Positions 27,610 to 38,368 of a stretch of 64,000 nt of DNA are shown here, in pieces; the stretch's first letter is position 1; each line of letters opens with the position of its first letter. Source of the stretch: Pedobacter sp. MC2016-14 (GTDB lineage Bacteria > Bacteroidota > Bacteroidia > Sphingobacteriales > Sphingobacteriaceae). Below the pieces are notes generated by a model. The model saw only the letters and a program-made list of their open reading frames with translations, searched no databases and was not told the origin of the DNA. The position numbers and the translations under genes are program-made. The stretch spans positions 1,550,001 through 1,614,000 of the forward strand of contig NZ_JAJMPA010000001.1 of NCBI RefSeq assembly GCF_020991475.1. Reading direction: 5' to 3'.

Positions 27610-29313
27610 TTATGTATCAAACCGTATTGCTTTGATGTTCAGTTGCAAACGCCTATTTTCTTTCCAAACATTTTCTTCTACTGTATAACAAACAGAAAAA
27701 GGCCGGTTTGGTTGTAAAAGGCTTTCAAATTCAGCAAGTCCGAAACCAATGGCTTCAAAAATAGTTGAATTTTGTTGTTTTATGTTCAATTTTAAATGTT
27801 TAATCCCAACAATATATGCTCTTCCTACTATTGTTACATTGTGGGTTACAAATACAGGCGCCGGATTGGAGGGACCGAAGGGAGCCATTTGAGCCAATAT
27901 GCGCTGAAATTTCCCGTCTATCTGCGAAAACTCTAGCGCCGTATCAATATTAATTTCCGGACAAAGTAAATTTTCAGTAATGGTGGCAGACACAATCTCT
28001 TCAAAACGATCAGAAAAGGCGGTAATATTTTCTGGCTTAAGTGTAAGTCCGGCGGCAAATTTATGCCCTCCAAACTGAATAAGGAGGTCGGCACATCCTA
28101 CCAGGGCTTCGTAGAGGTCATAACCAGCTACCGATCTGGCAGAGCCTGTAACGGTGCCGTTAGATGCGGTTAGCACAATTGTGGGCCTGTAGTATTTTTC
28201 TGTGAGCCTGGAAGCTACAATTCCAATAACTCCTTTGTTCCATTTCTCATTATAAACTACGGTAGTTTTCTTATTGATGAGTACCTCGCATTCATCAATG
28301 AGGGCAAAGGCCTCAGCGGTAATGGTTTGATCAGATAACTTCCTGTCGGTATTCTGCAGGTTAATAAACAGACTTTGTTCTTTAGCCAGGTCATCTGTAT
28401 TGCAGAGTAACATTTTTACAGCCTGGTTGGCGTGGTCCATTCTGCCGGCAGCATTAATGCGGGGTGCAAGGGTAAACACCACATCTGTAAGGGTGTAGTC
28501 TTTGGTTTTATGGCAGCTGTCTAACAAAGCTTTTAAGCCGGTACATGGATTGGTATTTAACTTAATCAGGCCATAATAAGCCAGAATGCGGTTCTCATCA
28601 ACTACCGGGACAATATCTGCCGCAATGCTTACCATTACCAAATCAAGGTATTGTTCGTAAAGATGAGGCGGAAGCTGATGGCTGATACAATACGCCTGTG
28701 CTAGTTTAAATCCAATGCCGCAACCCGCAAGTTCTTTGAATGGGTAGGAGCAATCACTTCGCTTTGGGTCCAGTACTGCCGCTGCTGCCGGTAGCTCATC
28801 TCCCGGTAGATGGTGATCGCAGATAATGAAATCCAGGCCAAGGCTATTGGCATAATCTATCTTGTCGGTTGATTTTATCCCGCAGTCTAAAGCGATGATA
28901 AGACTAATGTGCTGTGCCTTTGCATAATCGATCCCTGCGGTAGATATTCCGTAACCTTCTTTGTGCCTGTCGGGAATGTAATATTCAATCTGTGTGGTAA
29001 ATTGGCTTAAAAAGCTATAGGTAAGTGCAACGGAGGTTGTTCCATCTACATCATAATCGCCATAAACCATTATTTTTTCGCCTTTTTCAAGCGCTTCATC
29101 TATGCGGGTAATTGCTTTGTCCATATCCTTCATCAGGAAAGGGTCATGCAATGCTGCTAGCTGTGGCCTGAAGAAATCTTTGGCTTCATCAAAAGAGGTA
29201 ATGCCCCTTTGTACCAAAATATTTGCCAGGCTGCTGTCTATATTTAATTGTTGTGCAAGCAGATCTGTAGTTTCTTTAACACCTGGCAGCGCCTGCACCC
29301 ATCTTTTCTCCAT
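27610..29313 (-). CDS. recJ: Single-stranded-DNA-specific exonuclease RecJ
   Basis: 567-aa DHH-family nuclease. Catalytic motifs YGDYDVDGTTS (residues 84-94), DCGIKSTD, ICDHHLPG and ADIVPV are intact, as is the DHHA1 motif GGHKFAAG and a C-terminal OB region. It degrades 5' ssDNA ends in recombination and mismatch repair. First gene of the recJ-lptB-GH3 operon. Confidence 0.96.
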   Translation of the reverse strand: MEKRWVQALPGVKETTDLLAQQLNIDSSLANILVQRGITSFDEAKDFFRPQLAALHDPFLMKDMDKAITRIDEALEKGEKIMVYGDYDVDGTTSVALTYSFLSQFTTQIEYYIPDRHKEGYGISTAGIDYAKAQHISLIIALDCGIKSTDKIDYANSLGLDFIICDHHLPGDELPAAAAVLDPKRSDCSYPFKELAGCGIGFKLAQAYCISHQLPPHLYEQYLDLVMVSIAADIVPVVDENRILAYYGLIKLNTNPCTGLKALLDSCHKTKDYTLTDVVFTLAPRINAAGRMDHANQAVKMLLCNTDDLAKEQSLFINLQNTDRKLSDQTITAEAFALIDECEVLINKKTTVVYNEKWNKGVIGIVASRLTEKYYRPTIVLTASNGTVTGSARSVAGYDLYEALVGCADLLIQFGGHKFAAGLTLKPENITAFSDRFEEIVSATITENLLCPEINIDTALEFSQIDGKFQRILAQMAPFGPSNPAPVFVTHNVTIVGRAYIVGIKHLKLNIKQQNSTIFEAIGFGLAEFESLLQPNRPFSVCYTVEENVWKENRRLQLNIKAIRFDT

Positions 29314-29356
29314 CGGTATATATTCGTTACATTAAAGAATGAAGCTGTCAATTCCA

Positions 29357-29364
29357 TATCTTTG
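29357..29364 (+). promoter_or_regulatory. Likely -7 box for the MBL hydrolase gene
   Basis: TATCTTTG matches the Bacteroidota -7 consensus TAnnTTTG exactly and would place transcription near 29371, about 50 nt before the TTG start at 29423. No TTTG is present at -33, so strength is uncertain. Confidence 0.4.
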
Positions 29365-29422
29365 CAATTGATGGTAAAGTTATCATTAATTATTCTTCTT
29401 ATTCATACTAATACTTATCCAA

Positions 29423-30187
29423 TTGCAAGTTTTCACTTTATACGAAGGTTCTTATTCTGTAGCTGCTGACAAAAAGTTTATCCCATTTGATCCACAGAAA
29501 GACAACCCCAAAGATAGGCCCGCATCTTTATTTATTAGCGTACAGCCATTTCTGGTAAAATTAGGGAATCAGTTGCTGCTCCTGGATACCGGACTGGGTT
29601 ACAGTAACGATAAAGGTGAACTGATCCTGCACCAGAACATCAAAAAAGCCGGATTTAATCCCGATGATGTAGATTATGTATTGATGTCTCATTTGCATTA
29701 TGACCATTCAGGTGGTATGGTGCATAAAGTAGATAATTTAATGTCGCTGAGTTTTCCGAATGCTACCTATGTAATCCAGCGTGGAGAATGGGAGAGTGCT
29801 TTTACCAATACCTCTTCCTCTTATCGTACGGAGATTTTTGATTTTCTGCAACGTAATGCCCAGTTGGCATTTGTTGAGGATACCGGTGATTTTACGCCGC
29901 AAATACGCCATGAGCTAACGGGTGCACATACACCTTATCATCAGGCCTGGTTGCTGGATGATGGACAAGATAAAGTGTTTTTTGGTGGAGATGTTTTGCC
30001 AGAGCCGGGAGAGCTGCTGCGTAAATTTATTGCCAAGTATGACTACGATGGCCGCAAAGCGATGGAGCTTCGTGAAGCCTATGGGAAGCAAGCCGCAATA
30101 GAAAACTGGAACTGTTTGTTTTACCATGGTAAGGATAAAACAACCGGACACATTACTTATAATGATGGTGTTTTTGCCGTGATTTAG
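29423..30187 (+). CDS. MBL-fold metallo-hydrolase
   Basis: 254-aa metallo-beta-lactamase-fold hydrolase. The zinc motif HxHxDH is SHLHYDHSGG, with further ligands in LTGAHTPYHQ and FGGDVLPEPG, as in lactonase/quorum-quenching-like and general MBL hydrolases. There is no in-frame ATG; the gene starts at TTG 29423 (MQVFTLYEGSYSV). The -7 box at 29357 supports that start. The last four bases overlap the convergent response-regulator gene. Substrate unknown. Confidence 0.9.
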   Translation: MQVFTLYEGSYSVAADKKFIPFDPQKDNPKDRPASLFISVQPFLVKLGNQLLLLDTGLGYSNDKGELILHQNIKKAGFNPDDVDYVLMSHLHYDHSGGMVHKVDNLMSLSFPNATYVIQRGEWESAFTNTSSSYRTEIFDFLQRNAQLAFVEDTGDFTPQIRHELTGAHTPYHQAWLLDDGQDKVFFGGDVLPEPGELLRKFIAKYDYDGRKAMELREAYGKQAAIENWNCLFYHGKDKTTGHITYNDGVFAVI

Positions 30188-30585
30188 ACTTTCAGGGCTT
30201 TTAACAATTCTATAAGTCTATCTATGGAGAGTGGTTTTGAAATAAAGCCGTTTACATCTTTGTAAGACTTTGCCTTTTCGATATCATTTTCATAAACCGA
30301 AGATGAAAGCATGTAAATATCGGGTTTAACAGGGCATGCTATGGTTTCAAATGCCTCAATAAATTCCCATCCATTTAATACTGGCATATTAATATCTACC
30401 AATATCAGTTGCGGGAGCGTTGCATTAGTTTTTATAGCGTTATTTAAATGGTCAATAGCAAGTTGACCGTTGCTTTTTGCAGTCATCTCCACATTGTAGC
30501 CTGTTTTTTCTACAATTTTCTTTATGATGAATATATTGATGTCATCGTCGTCGATAACAAGTAAATTAATCTTAGAATCCATCAT
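30184..30585 (-). CDS. Single-domain response regulator
   Basis: 133-aa receiver domain without an output domain. Acidic pocket DDDDIN, phospho-accepting aspartate in LILVDINMPVLNGWEF, switch serine in MLSSSVY and lysine in NGFISKPLS are all present. Its kinase partner is not adjacent; the PAS kinase at 18419 is one candidate. A palindrome lies 10 bp upstream of the start. Confidence 0.94.
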   Translation of the reverse strand: MMDSKINLLVIDDDDINIFIIKKIVEKTGYNVEMTAKSNGQLAIDHLNNAIKTNATLPQLILVDINMPVLNGWEFIEAFETIACPVKPDIYMLSSSVYENDIEKAKSYKDVNGFISKPLSIDRLIELLKALKV

Positions 30586-30595
30586 TTTTAATAAA

Positions 30596-30620
30596 CCTTT
30601 GTGCTATTATAGCATAAAGG
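30596..30620. promoter_or_regulatory. 25-bp palindrome upstream of the response regulator
   Basis: CCTTT-G-TGCTAT-T-ATAGCA-T-AAAGG is symmetric at every position except the three separators. It lies 10 bp before the regulator's ATG (30585) and overlaps a -7-like TACCTTTA on the minus strand. It could be an operator or a 5'-UTR hairpin. Confidence 0.5.
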
Positions 30621-30667
30621 TAGTAATTAGATATGTAAATGTTTAAACGCCTATATGATTTTATACA

Positions 30668-30700
30668 ATAAAGGCCATAATATTTCTATATGGCCTTTAT
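30668..30700 (-). terminator. Terminator-like hairpin after gcvP
   Basis: ATAAAGGCCATA at 30668-30679 pairs perfectly with TATGGCCTTTAT at 30689-30700 over a 9-nt loop. It lies 22 bp past the gcvP stop on the minus strand. The following T-run is weak, but position and stem support termination. Confidence 0.7.
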
Positions 30701-30722
30701 TCTCATTGGTTTTATTTTTCGT

Positions 30723-33605
30723 TTATAGCGATACTGCTTCTTCCATATAACTTTCTATAGGAGGACATGCGCAAATCAGCGAGCGGTCTCCGAAGGAATC
30801 ATTTACACGACCAACTGATGGCCAGAATTTATGCGCTGCTACATATGGCAATGGAAACGCTGCAACTTGTCTGCTGTAGCTATGGTTCCAATCATCACCA
30901 GTTACCACGGCTGCGGTATGAGGCGCATTTTTCAGTGGATTATCAGCCTTATCTAAATCTCCGTTTTCTACAGCGGTGATTTCTTTTCTGATTGCAATTA
31001 AAGCATCACAAAAACGGTCAAGCTCATGTTTAGGCTCGCTTTCCGTAGGTTCTACCATTAATGTACCTGCAACCGGGAAGGACACAGTAGGCGCATGGAA
31101 ACCGTAATCCATTAAACGTTTAGCAATGTCCACCACTTCAATTCCAAAGTTTTTAAAGCCCCGGCAGTCTAAGATCATTTCGTGTGCACATCTTCCCTGA
31201 CTACCAGAATACAATACCGGGAAATGTTCTTCCAGGCGTGCTTTCATGTAGTTTGCATTCAGGATAGCATATTTTGTAGCATTGGTTAATCCCTCGGCAC
31301 CCATCATGGCAATGTAAGCATGAGAGATGATCAATATAGATGCAGATCCCCATGGAGCAGAAGATACGGCGTGTATAGATTTTCCATTGTCGATATCTAC
31401 CACAGCATGACCTGGAAGGTAAGGTACCAGGTGTTTTGCCACACCAATAGGGCCCATGCCTGGTCCGCCACCACCGTGCGGGATACAGAATGTTTTGTGT
31501 AAGTTTAAATGGCAAACATCAGCTCCAATATTAGCAGGACTGGTTAATCCAACTTGTGCATTCATATTGGCACCATCCATATAAACCTGTCCACCATTTT
31601 CATGAATGATGTTACAGATATCAATGATGCTTTCTTCAAATACACCATGTGTAGATGGATAAGTAACCATTAAACAAGAAAGATTTGCAGCATGCTCTTC
31701 CGCTTTCGCTTTTAAGTCGTCTACATCAATATTTCCGTTTTCTAAAGATTTAACCACCACTACTTTCATACCGGCCATTGCTGCCGAAGCAGGATTTGTT
31801 CCGTGTGCAGAAGAAGGAATTAAAGCGATATTACGGTGGTGATCACCACGATCCTGATGGTAAGCTCTAATTACCATTAAACCGGCATACTCACCTTGAG
31901 CACCAGCGTTTGGCTGTAAGCTCATGGCCGCAAAACCAGTAATTTCACTCAGCCATTTGTCAATTTCATTAAATACAGTGTAGTAACCAGCTACCTGATC
32001 TGCTGGTGCAAATGGGTGGATCTTTCCAAACTCTGGCCAGGTTACAGGGATCATTTCTGTAGTTGCATTCAGTTTCATGGTACATGAACCCAATGCAATC
32101 ATAGAATGGCACAAAGAAAGGTCTTTTGCTTCCAGTGCTTTAATGTAACGCAACATTTCATGTTCAGAATGGTGCGAGTTAAATATTGGATGGCCTAAAT
32201 AGTCAGATGTACGCTGTAAAGTTTGCGGAATTACAGTCTCAATATTGTCGGTAATCAGCTCTGCACTATCAGCAGCAATGCCTTTAACTTTAGAAAAGAT
32301 TTTAGTGATTAATTTTATGTCTTCAACAGAGGTGGTTTCATCTAAAGAGATGCTTACCATACTGCCGTTGTAGTTTAAATTAAGCTCATTGTCCACACAT
32401 TCACGTTGGATAGAATCTTTGAGGTTTCCAAGGTCTAAACGGATGGTGTCAAAGTAAGCGTTATTCAATTGTGTGTAGCCAGCCAGTTCCAATGATTTAG
32501 CCAAAGAAACTGTTAATCCATGCGTACGTTCTGCAATTGCTTTTAAGCCTTTAGGACCATGATATACAGCGTAAAAACCAGCCATAATAGCCAGCAAAGC
32601 TTGTGCAGTACAAATGTTAGAGGTTGCCTTATCCCTGCGGATGTGTTGCTCTCTGGTTTGTAATGCCATACGCAGCGCATAGTTGTTGTCGCTGTCAATC
32701 GTTACACCGATGATACGTCCTGGAATAGCACGTTTGTATTCTTCTTTGGTCGCAAAATAAGCAGCATGAGGGCCACCAAAACCCATAGGTACGCCAAAAC
32801 GTTGGGTAGTACCTACCACAACATCTGCACCCCACTCTCCCGGAGGAGTGAGCAGGGTTAAGCTTAAAATATCAGCAACAACTGTTACTTTAACATTTAG
32901 CTCATGTGCGTTTTGTGCAAAAGCAGTATAATCAAATACCTCACCGTTTCCGGCTGGATATTGAATAATAGCACCAAAAAACTCCTCATTTAAGATTTGG
33001 CTTTGGTGATCGCCAATTACAAGCTCAATTCCAAAAGGATTTGCTCTGGTTTTTAAAATATCAATGGTTTGTGCAAAAAGCAGTTCCGATACAAAGAATT
33101 TACGGGCTGCCTGATTTTTGCGCAAGCTGAACTGCATAAACATCGCTTCTGCAGCAGCTGTACCTTCATCAAGTAAAGATGCGTTGGCAATTTCCATTCC
33201 TGTAAGGTCAATGACCATGGTTTGGAAATTTAACAAGGCCTGAAGACGACCTTGTGCAATCTCTGCCTGATACGGCGTATATTGGGTATACCATCCCGGG
33301 TTTTCAAATACATTACGTAAAATTACACCAGGGGTAAGGGTATCGTAGTATCCCTGGCCAATGTAAGATTTGAAGACTTTATTTAAAGAAGCAGTCTGTT
33401 TTAAGCTGATCAGGTATTCTTTTTCAGACTTTGCTACAGGTAGGTTTAAAGGCTGCTTTAACCTGATCTTTTGCGGAACTGTTTGTTCGATCAGTTCATC
33501 TACAGAACTTAGTCCTAATGTATTTAACATTGCTGCAGTATCATCTGCATTTGGAGCGATGTGGCGATCTTTAAAATCTTCCTGGTAATGAATATTTAAG
33601 CTCAT
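30723..33605 (-). CDS. gcvP: Glycine dehydrogenase (decarboxylating), P-protein
   Basis: 960-aa single-chain P-protein of the glycine cleavage system, using PLP to decarboxylate glycine and pass the aminomethyl group to the H-protein lipoate. The PLP lysine lies in [19 protein letters not shown]; the N-terminal homologous half begins with the family's RHIAPN block. An in-frame ATG at 33659 would add an unrelated hydrophobic stretch; ATG 33605 ([11 protein letters not shown]) agrees with the family and with a promoter at 33629. gcvT and gcvH are not in this window. Confidence 0.97.
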   Translation of the reverse strand: MSLNIHYQEDFKDRHIAPNADDTAAMLNTLGLSSVDELIEQTVPQKIRLKQPLNLPVAKSEKEYLISLKQTASLNKVFKSYIGQGYYDTLTPGVILRNVFENPGWYTQYTPYQAEIAQGRLQALLNFQTMVIDLTGMEIANASLLDEGTAAAEAMFMQFSLRKNQAARKFFVSELLFAQTIDILKTRANPFGIELVIGDHQSQILNEEFFGAIIQYPAGNGEVFDYTAFAQNAHELNVKVTVVADILSLTLLTPPGEWGADVVVGTTQRFGVPMGFGGPHAAYFATKEEYKRAIPGRIIGVTIDSDNNYALRMALQTREQHIRRDKATSNICTAQALLAIMAGFYAVYHGPKGLKAIAERTHGLTVSLAKSLELAGYTQLNNAYFDTIRLDLGNLKDSIQRECVDNELNLNYNGSMVSISLDETTSVEDIKLITKIFSKVKGIAADSAELITDNIETVIPQTLQRTSDYLGHPIFNSHHSEHEMLRYIKALEAKDLSLCHSMIALGSCTMKLNATTEMIPVTWPEFGKIHPFAPADQVAGYYTVFNEIDKWLSEITGFAAMSLQPNAGAQGEYAGLMVIRAYHQDRGDHHRNIALIPSSAHGTNPASAAMAGMKVVVVKSLENGNIDVDDLKAKAEEHAANLSCLMVTYPSTHGVFEESIIDICNIIHENGGQVYMDGANMNAQVGLTSPANIGADVCHLNLHKTFCIPHGGGGPGMGPIGVAKHLVPYLPGHAVVDIDNGKSIHAVSSAPWGSASILIISHAYIAMMGAEGLTNATKYAILNANYMKARLEEHFPVLYSGSQGRCAHEMILDCRGFKNFGIEVVDIAKRLMDYGFHAPTVSFPVAGTLMVEPTESEPKHELDRFCDALIAIRKEITAVENGDLDKADNPLKNAPHTAAVVTGDDWNHSYSRQVAAFPLPYVAAHKFWPSVGRVNDSFGDRSLICACPPIESYMEEAVSL

Positions 33606-33628
33606 TGAGTCTATGAATAAAAGTTGCG

Positions 33629-33660
33629 CAAAGGTAAATATTTTACCTGCGATTACCAAC
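33629..33660 (-). promoter_or_regulatory. Bacteroidota-type promoter of gcvP
   Basis: On the minus strand TACCTTTG (complement of 33629-33636) fits the -7 consensus exactly, and GTTG (complement of 33657-33660) sits 20 bp upstream in the -33 position. It is about 24 bp from the chosen gcvP start and would lie downstream of the alternative start at 33659, which supports the shorter protein. Confidence 0.5.
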
Positions 33661-33680
33661 CGTAAAAAATGCTAATCTAC

Positions 33681-34400
33681 TTATGGTAAAAGTTGCTTTA
33701 AGTATAATTGTATGGTGCTTTCCAGTCCCAGATATAAAGCATCGCTAATTAGGGCATGGCCAATGGAAACTTCCAGCAGACCGGGGATGCTGTGGGCAAA
33801 ATATTTTAAGTTGTGCAGATCGAGGTCGTGGCCCGCATTGATGCCCAGGCCAATTTCGTGTGCCTTATGGGCAGCAGCTACATAGGCAACAATTGCTTTT
33901 TCCCTGTTGTCGTAATAATTATGGGCATAGGCTTCGGTATACAGCTCTATCCGGTCTGTTCCACTTTCTGCGGCAGCGGTAACCATTTCTACAACCGGAT
34001 CTACAAAAATGGATACCCTGATACCTGCGTTTTGAAACAGTGCTATCATTTCCTTAAGGTAATCTTTGTGCTTAATCGTGTCCCAGCCGTGGTTTGAGGT
34101 AATTTGTCCTTCTACATCGGGAACCAACGTAACCTGCGCAGGCTTATTGGCTAAAACGAGGTCAACAAATTTCTGTTCCCGGCAATTGCCTTCGATGTTA
34201 AATTCAGTTTTTATCACCGCTTTTAAATCGTATACGTCCTGATATCGGATGTGTCTCTCATCAGGTCTTGGGTGTACGGTGATCCCCTGGGCACCGAAAC
34301 GTTCACAGTCTAACGCTACTTTTACAAGGTCGGGGTTGTTGCCACCGCGACTGTTGCGCAGCGTAGCTATTTTGTTGATGTTTACCGAAAGATTTGCCAT
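33681..34400 (-). CDS. pdxJ: Pyridoxine 5'-phosphate synthase PdxJ
   Basis: 239-aa TIM barrel that condenses 1-deoxyxylulose 5-phosphate with the PdxA product to form pyridoxine 5'-phosphate. Motifs [27 protein letters not shown], the [16 protein letters not shown] loop and [10 protein letters not shown] are intact. Start at ATG 34400 matches the family (MANLSVNIN). The start codon lies only 11 bp from the first large hairpin of the tandem repeat at 34412, an odd setting for a promoter. Confidence 0.97.
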   Translation of the reverse strand: MANLSVNINKIATLRNSRGGNNPDLVKVALDCERFGAQGITVHPRPDERHIRYQDVYDLKAVIKTEFNIEGNCREQKFVDLVLANKPAQVTLVPDVEGQITSNHGWDTIKHKDYLKEMIALFQNAGIRVSIFVDPVVEMVTAAAESGTDRIELYTEAYAHNYYDNREKAIVAYVAAAHKAHEIGLGINAGHDLDLHNLKYFAHSIPGLLEVSIGHALISDALYLGLESTIQLYLKQLLP

Positions 34401-34411
34401 TGTACAAAGTT

Positions 34412-34935
34412 AAAAAATAAACCCTCTTTTCGGACTGCTTTTCTTTTGAAGGAAAAGAAAAAAGGTCCGAAAAGAGGGTTTATTTTTTTGTCCAAAAAAG
34501 GCGGACTGCTTTTCTTTTTGAAGAAAAAGAAAAAAGGTCCGAAAAGAGGGTTTATTTTTTTGTCCAAAAAAGGCGGACTGCTTTTCTTTTTGAAGAAAAA
34601 GAAAAAAGGTCCTCAAAGAGGGTTTATTTTTCTTCCCTAAAAGGGCGGACTGCTTTTCTTTTTGAAGGAAAAGAAAAAAGGTCCTCAAAGAGGGTTTATT
34701 TTTCTTCCCTAAAAAGGGCGGACTGCTTTTCTTTTGAAGGAAAAGAAAAAAGGTCCTTAAAGAGGGTTTATTTTTCATCCCTAAAAAGGCGGACTGCTTT
34801 TCTTTTTGAAGGAAAAGAAAAAAGGTCCTTAAAGAGGGTTTATTTTTATCCCTAAAAAGGCGGACTGCTTTTCTTTTTGAAGGAAAAGAAAAAAGGTCCT
34901 TAAAGTGGGTTTATTTTTTTGTCCGAAAAAAGGTA
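34412..34935. repeat. Seven tandem copies of a ~72-bp hairpin repeat
   Basis: Copies begin with (G)CGGACTGCTTTTC at about 34431, 34501, 34573, 34645, 34718, 34789 and 34860, a period of 71-73 bp. Each has an inner hairpin (TTTTCTTTT / AAAAGAAAA around a short loop) enclosed by GGAC/GTCC, then AAAGAGGGTTTATTTTT. The first copy is extended: 24 bp at 34412-34435 pair perfectly with 34465-34488, giving a 77-nt hairpin. The array lies between divergent pdxJ and the glycosyltransferase. Open frames across it are by-products of the periodicity. Confidence 0.9.
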
Positions 34936-35041
34936 GGGAGAAAAGATGTTTTAAAGCAGTTTGGCTTTCTATGGTGGGGCGGTCATATGCGGGTAATTTA
35001 AAATTCTTAGATTTGAAGCGGATGAAAGCTGATATATACGG

Positions 35042-36682
35042 ATGAAAATTAAAGAGGAAAAGTTATATGTGATTTTAATTTGCCTTTTGGCTGCTTTTGG
35101 TTTTCTGGGGGTTTTTGGCGGCATCATGGAGCCCGATAGTGCTTTATACGCTTCTATAGCTAAGAACAATATTTTATATAACGACTGGCTGAACCTGTAT
35201 GTTCGTGGGGCAGATTGGCTGGATAAACCTCATCTTCCGTTCTGGATTGCGGCATTGTTTTTTAAGGTTTTTGGCATTTCCGCTTTTGCGTATAAACTCC
35301 CTTCTTTTTTAGTTGGGCTGCTTGGTGCCTGGTATGTGTACCAACTCGCTAAAAGCATATATACGGACAGGATAGGTTTAAGGAGTGTGGTGATTTTTCT
35401 ATCTGCACTTCATGTACTCATTTCTACCTTTGATGTAAGGGCAGAAATATACATAACTACCTTCACATTGGCTTCTATCTATCATTATTACAGGGCGCAT
35501 CAAAGTTCTGTTGTGCATTTGGTCGCCGGTTCTTTCTTCACAGCCTGTGCAATTATGGTAAAAGGCATATTTGTATTGATTCCTGTTTTTGCTGGTTTTA
35601 TCATCTACTGGTTGTTTACAAAGCAGTATAAGCAACTTATTAAAATAAAATGGTGGCTGGCAATTGTGCTTATCTTTGTCTTTATTTCGCCTGAGTTATA
35701 TAGCCTTTACCATCAATTTGACCTTCATCCAGAGAAGGTTGTTTTTGGGAGCAGGGGCGTTTCCGGCTTAAAGTTTTTCTTTTGGGATAGCCAGTTTGGC
35801 CGCTTTTTCAATAGCGGGCCAATTAAAGGGTCTGGCGATAAATCCTTTTTTCTGCATACCACACTCTGGGCATTTTTGCCCTGGTCTGTACTATTGTATA
35901 CGGCAGTTGTAAATTTGTTTAAAAAGAAGAACAGAGCAGAACTTGCCGACGAAAGCATCATCCTGTGGGCGAGCGCAGCGGTAACCTTTTTGCTTTTTTC
36001 ATTCTCAAAATTCCAGCTGCCACATTACATTTTGATCGTTTTTCCGCAGTTTGCCATTATTACGGCTTTGTATATGGAGAAATTGGAGGGCAAACCATTA
36101 AAGGTATTTTACACCGTACATACCGTTATATATGTTCTGGTCTTTATTCTGCTTGGGGTAATTGCTGTTTTTTCGGGCTTTGAACACGCTTATTGGATGA
36201 TAAGCGCATTGCTGCTTATTGCCATTTCGGCATTTGTCTTTTTTAAAGAAAAGTCTGTTTCGGCTATTGTTGGCCGTAATGCAGCTATTTCTATTGGTTT
36301 AATGTCTTTCCTCTATTTGTTCTTCTATCCTGCACTATTAAAATATGAGGGGGGGATGCAGGCAGGCCAATGGCTGAGGGCTAATTACCCTGAAGCTAAG
36401 CCGGCTGTGCTGCTCAACGTTGATGCTTATTCTTTTGATTTCTACGCCAATGCTGAAGTGAAATATTTAATGAGTTATGAAGACCTGGACAAGGCGGTAG
36501 CAACAAGAGACCTCGTTATCTATGTTCAGGATACTGAATTACAAAACATAAAAAGTAAATACAAAACGGAAGTACTAAAATCTTTTGAGAACTATCACAT
36601 TACCAAGCTTAGCGGAAAATTCTTGAATGCAAATACCAGAGCAGCTGTTTTAGAACATTTTTATTTGGTAAAACTTCATTAG
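35042..36682 (+). CDS. ArnT/PMT-like (GT39-superfamily) membrane glycosyltransferase
   Basis: 546 aa with about eleven hydrophobic helices. The first periplasmic loop has the catalytic-type acidic motif EPDSALYASIA followed by WLDKPHLPFWI, the hallmark of ArnT/dolichyl-phosphate-mannose-type transferases that move a sugar from an undecaprenyl- or polyprenyl-phosphate donor onto lipid A, glycan or protein. The C-terminal ~130 residues form a soluble periplasmic domain. A -7-like TAGATTTG lies at 35008-35015, without a matching -33. Acceptor and sugar cannot be stated. Confidence 0.88.
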   Translation: MKIKEEKLYVILICLLAAFGFLGVFGGIMEPDSALYASIAKNNILYNDWLNLYVRGADWLDKPHLPFWIAALFFKVFGISAFAYKLPSFLVGLLGAWYVYQLAKSIYTDRIGLRSVVIFLSALHVLISTFDVRAEIYITTFTLASIYHYYRAHQSSVVHLVAGSFFTACAIMVKGIFVLIPVFAGFIIYWLFTKQYKQLIKIKWWLAIVLIFVFISPELYSLYHQFDLHPEKVVFGSRGVSGLKFFFWDSQFGRFFNSGPIKGSGDKSFFLHTTLWAFLPWSVLLYTAVVNLFKKKNRAELADESIILWASAAVTFLLFSFSKFQLPHYILIVFPQFAIITALYMEKLEGKPLKVFYTVHTVIYVLVFILLGVIAVFSGFEHAYWMISALLLIAISAFVFFKEKSVSAIVGRNAAISIGLMSFLYLFFYPALLKYEGGMQAGQWLRANYPEAKPAVLLNVDAYSFDFYANAEVKYLMSYEDLDKAVATRDLVIYVQDTELQNIKSKYKTEVLKSFENYHITKLSGKFLNANTRAAVLEHFYLVKLH

Positions 36683-36698
36683 CTGAATTTTAGGGCAT

Positions 36699-36726
36699 AA
36701 AAAAAGGGGATGCTGTTTGCATCCCC
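36699..36726 (-). terminator. Terminator of ahcY
   Basis: GGGGATGC (36706-36713) and GCATCCCC (36719-36726) form an 8-bp perfect stem with a 5-nt loop. On the minus strand the stem is followed by a T7 run (36699-36705), as expected for the end of the ahcY transcript 23 bp past its stop. Confidence 0.88.
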
Positions 36727-36748
36727 TCATATGATAAGTTGTTTTGAT

Positions 36749-38065
36749 TTAGTATCTGTACGTATCGGCTTTAAATGGGCCTTCAACAGGCACACCTATA
36801 TAATCTGCCTGGTGTTGATCTAAAACATCCAGTTCTACACCAATTTTTGCCAGGTGTAAACGAGCTACTTTCTCGTCTAAATGCTTAGGAAGTACATAAA
36901 CCTGATTTTCGTACTGATCTGTATTTGTCCAAAGTTCTAACTGTGCCAGCGTTTGGTTGGTAAACGAAGCAGACATTACAAAGCTAGGGTGACCAGTAGC
37001 ACAGCCCAAGTTTACCAAGCGGCCTTCAGCCAATAAAATGATGTCTTTTCCGTCAATGGTATATTTATCTACCTGTGGTTTAATCTCTATTTTGGTGTCA
37101 CCATAGTTTTTGTTTAACCAGGCTACATCAATTTCGTTGTCAAAGTGACCGATGTTACAAACAATCGCTTTGTCTTTCATTGATCTGAAGTGCTCTGCAC
37201 GAACGATATCACAGTTACCAGTAGTGGTTACAATAATGTCGGCTTCTAAAACTGCGTTAGCAAATTTCTTAACTTCATATCCTTCCATTGCAGCTTGTAG
37301 TGCACAAATTGGATCAATTTCAGATACAATTACACGTACACCTTGTGAGCTTAATGATTCAGCAGAACCTTTACCCACGTCTCCGTAACCTGCAACCACA
37401 GCAACTTTACCTGCAAGCATTAAATCAGTAGCGCGACGAATTGCGTCAACCAAAGATTCACGGCAGCCATATTTGTTGTCAAATTTAGATTTGGTAACCG
37501 AGTCATTTACGTTAATAGCAGGTAAATGTAAGGTTCCGTTTTTCATACGCTCATATAAGCGGTGTACACCTGTAGTAGTTTCTTCAGATAGCCCTTTGAT
37601 GTCCGCAATTAGCTCAGGGAACCTGTCAAATACCATGTTGGTTAAATCACCACCGTCATCGAGGATCATGTTTAACGGTTGTTGCTCCGGACCAAAATGC
37701 AGGGTTTGCTCAATGCACCAGTCAAAACTGGCTTCGTCAAGGCCTTTCCACGCATAAACTTGTATGCCTGCAGCAGCAATAGCAGCAGCAGCATGATCTT
37801 GTGTGGAGAAGATATTGCAAGATGACCAGGTTACTTCCGCACCAAGTTCTACCAATGTTTCAATTAAAACAGCGGTTTGAATGGTCATGTGTAAGCAGCC
37901 TGCAATGCGGGCACCTTTTAAGGGTTTAGATGGACCAAATTCTGCACGTAACGACATTAAGCCTGGCATTTCTGCTTCAGCTAATCCGATCTCTTTGCGG
38001 CCCCATTCTGCCAGTGAAATGTCCTTAACTTTATAAGGAACGTAAGTCGTCTCTACTGATGACAT
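36749..38065 (-). CDS. ahcY: S-adenosylhomocysteine hydrolase
   Basis: 438-aa NAD-containing enzyme that splits S-adenosylhomocysteine into adenosine and homocysteine, renewing the methyl cycle. The NAD-binding motif [16 protein letters not shown], substrate residues around [24 protein letters not shown] and the C-terminal KADTYRY are all typical. An in-frame ATG at 38203 adds an unrelated 46 residues; ATG 38065 ([15 protein letters not shown]) is the family start. A -7-like TACTTTTG is at 38160-38167 (minus strand) but without a good -33. Confidence 0.97.
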   Translation of the reverse strand: MSSVETTYVPYKVKDISLAEWGRKEIGLAEAEMPGLMSLRAEFGPSKPLKGARIAGCLHMTIQTAVLIETLVELGAEVTWSSCNIFSTQDHAAAAIAAAGIQVYAWKGLDEASFDWCIEQTLHFGPEQQPLNMILDDGGDLTNMVFDRFPELIADIKGLSEETTTGVHRLYERMKNGTLHLPAINVNDSVTKSKFDNKYGCRESLVDAIRRATDLMLAGKVAVVAGYGDVGKGSAESLSSQGVRVIVSEIDPICALQAAMEGYEVKKFANAVLEADIIVTTTGNCDIVRAEHFRSMKDKAIVCNIGHFDNEIDVAWLNKNYGDTKIEIKPQVDKYTIDGKDIILLAEGRLVNLGCATGHPSFVMSASFTNQTLAQLELWTNTDQYENQVYVLPKHLDEKVARLHLAKIGVELDVLDQHQADYIGVPVEGPFKADTYRY

Positions 38066-38368
38066 GAAATTATTATTTAATTTGTTTAAAATCAATTGTT
38101 TATGTTGCTGTAGAAAGTGTCTGTGCAAACAATTTGCAAATACAATGAATAAAGCACTACAAAAGTAAACAATTTTGATTTGATATTTTCTTTCAAATAC
38201 CAACCCAGCTTATCTTTATGACCAATATTTTACCAGCTAACTTCTGTATAGAAAATCAGCAAAACCTTTTACCACAGCTAATCTATTTGTCCACTGCAGA
38301 CACCGCTGTAATTGTGAGTTGTTTAAGTAATTTGAAGGTAAAAACTGAAAAGGGTTAAAAGGTTATGC

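Noticed and set aside
34410..34778. Repetitive 122-aa protein on the minus strand
   Set aside because: The FFLFLQK-type repeats are just translation of the 72-bp DNA repeat (a multiple of three), and period changes of one base break the frame elsewhere in the array.
34412..34935. CRISPR array
   Set aside because: The whole 72-bp unit repeats; there are no unique spacers between short repeats and no cas genes nearby.
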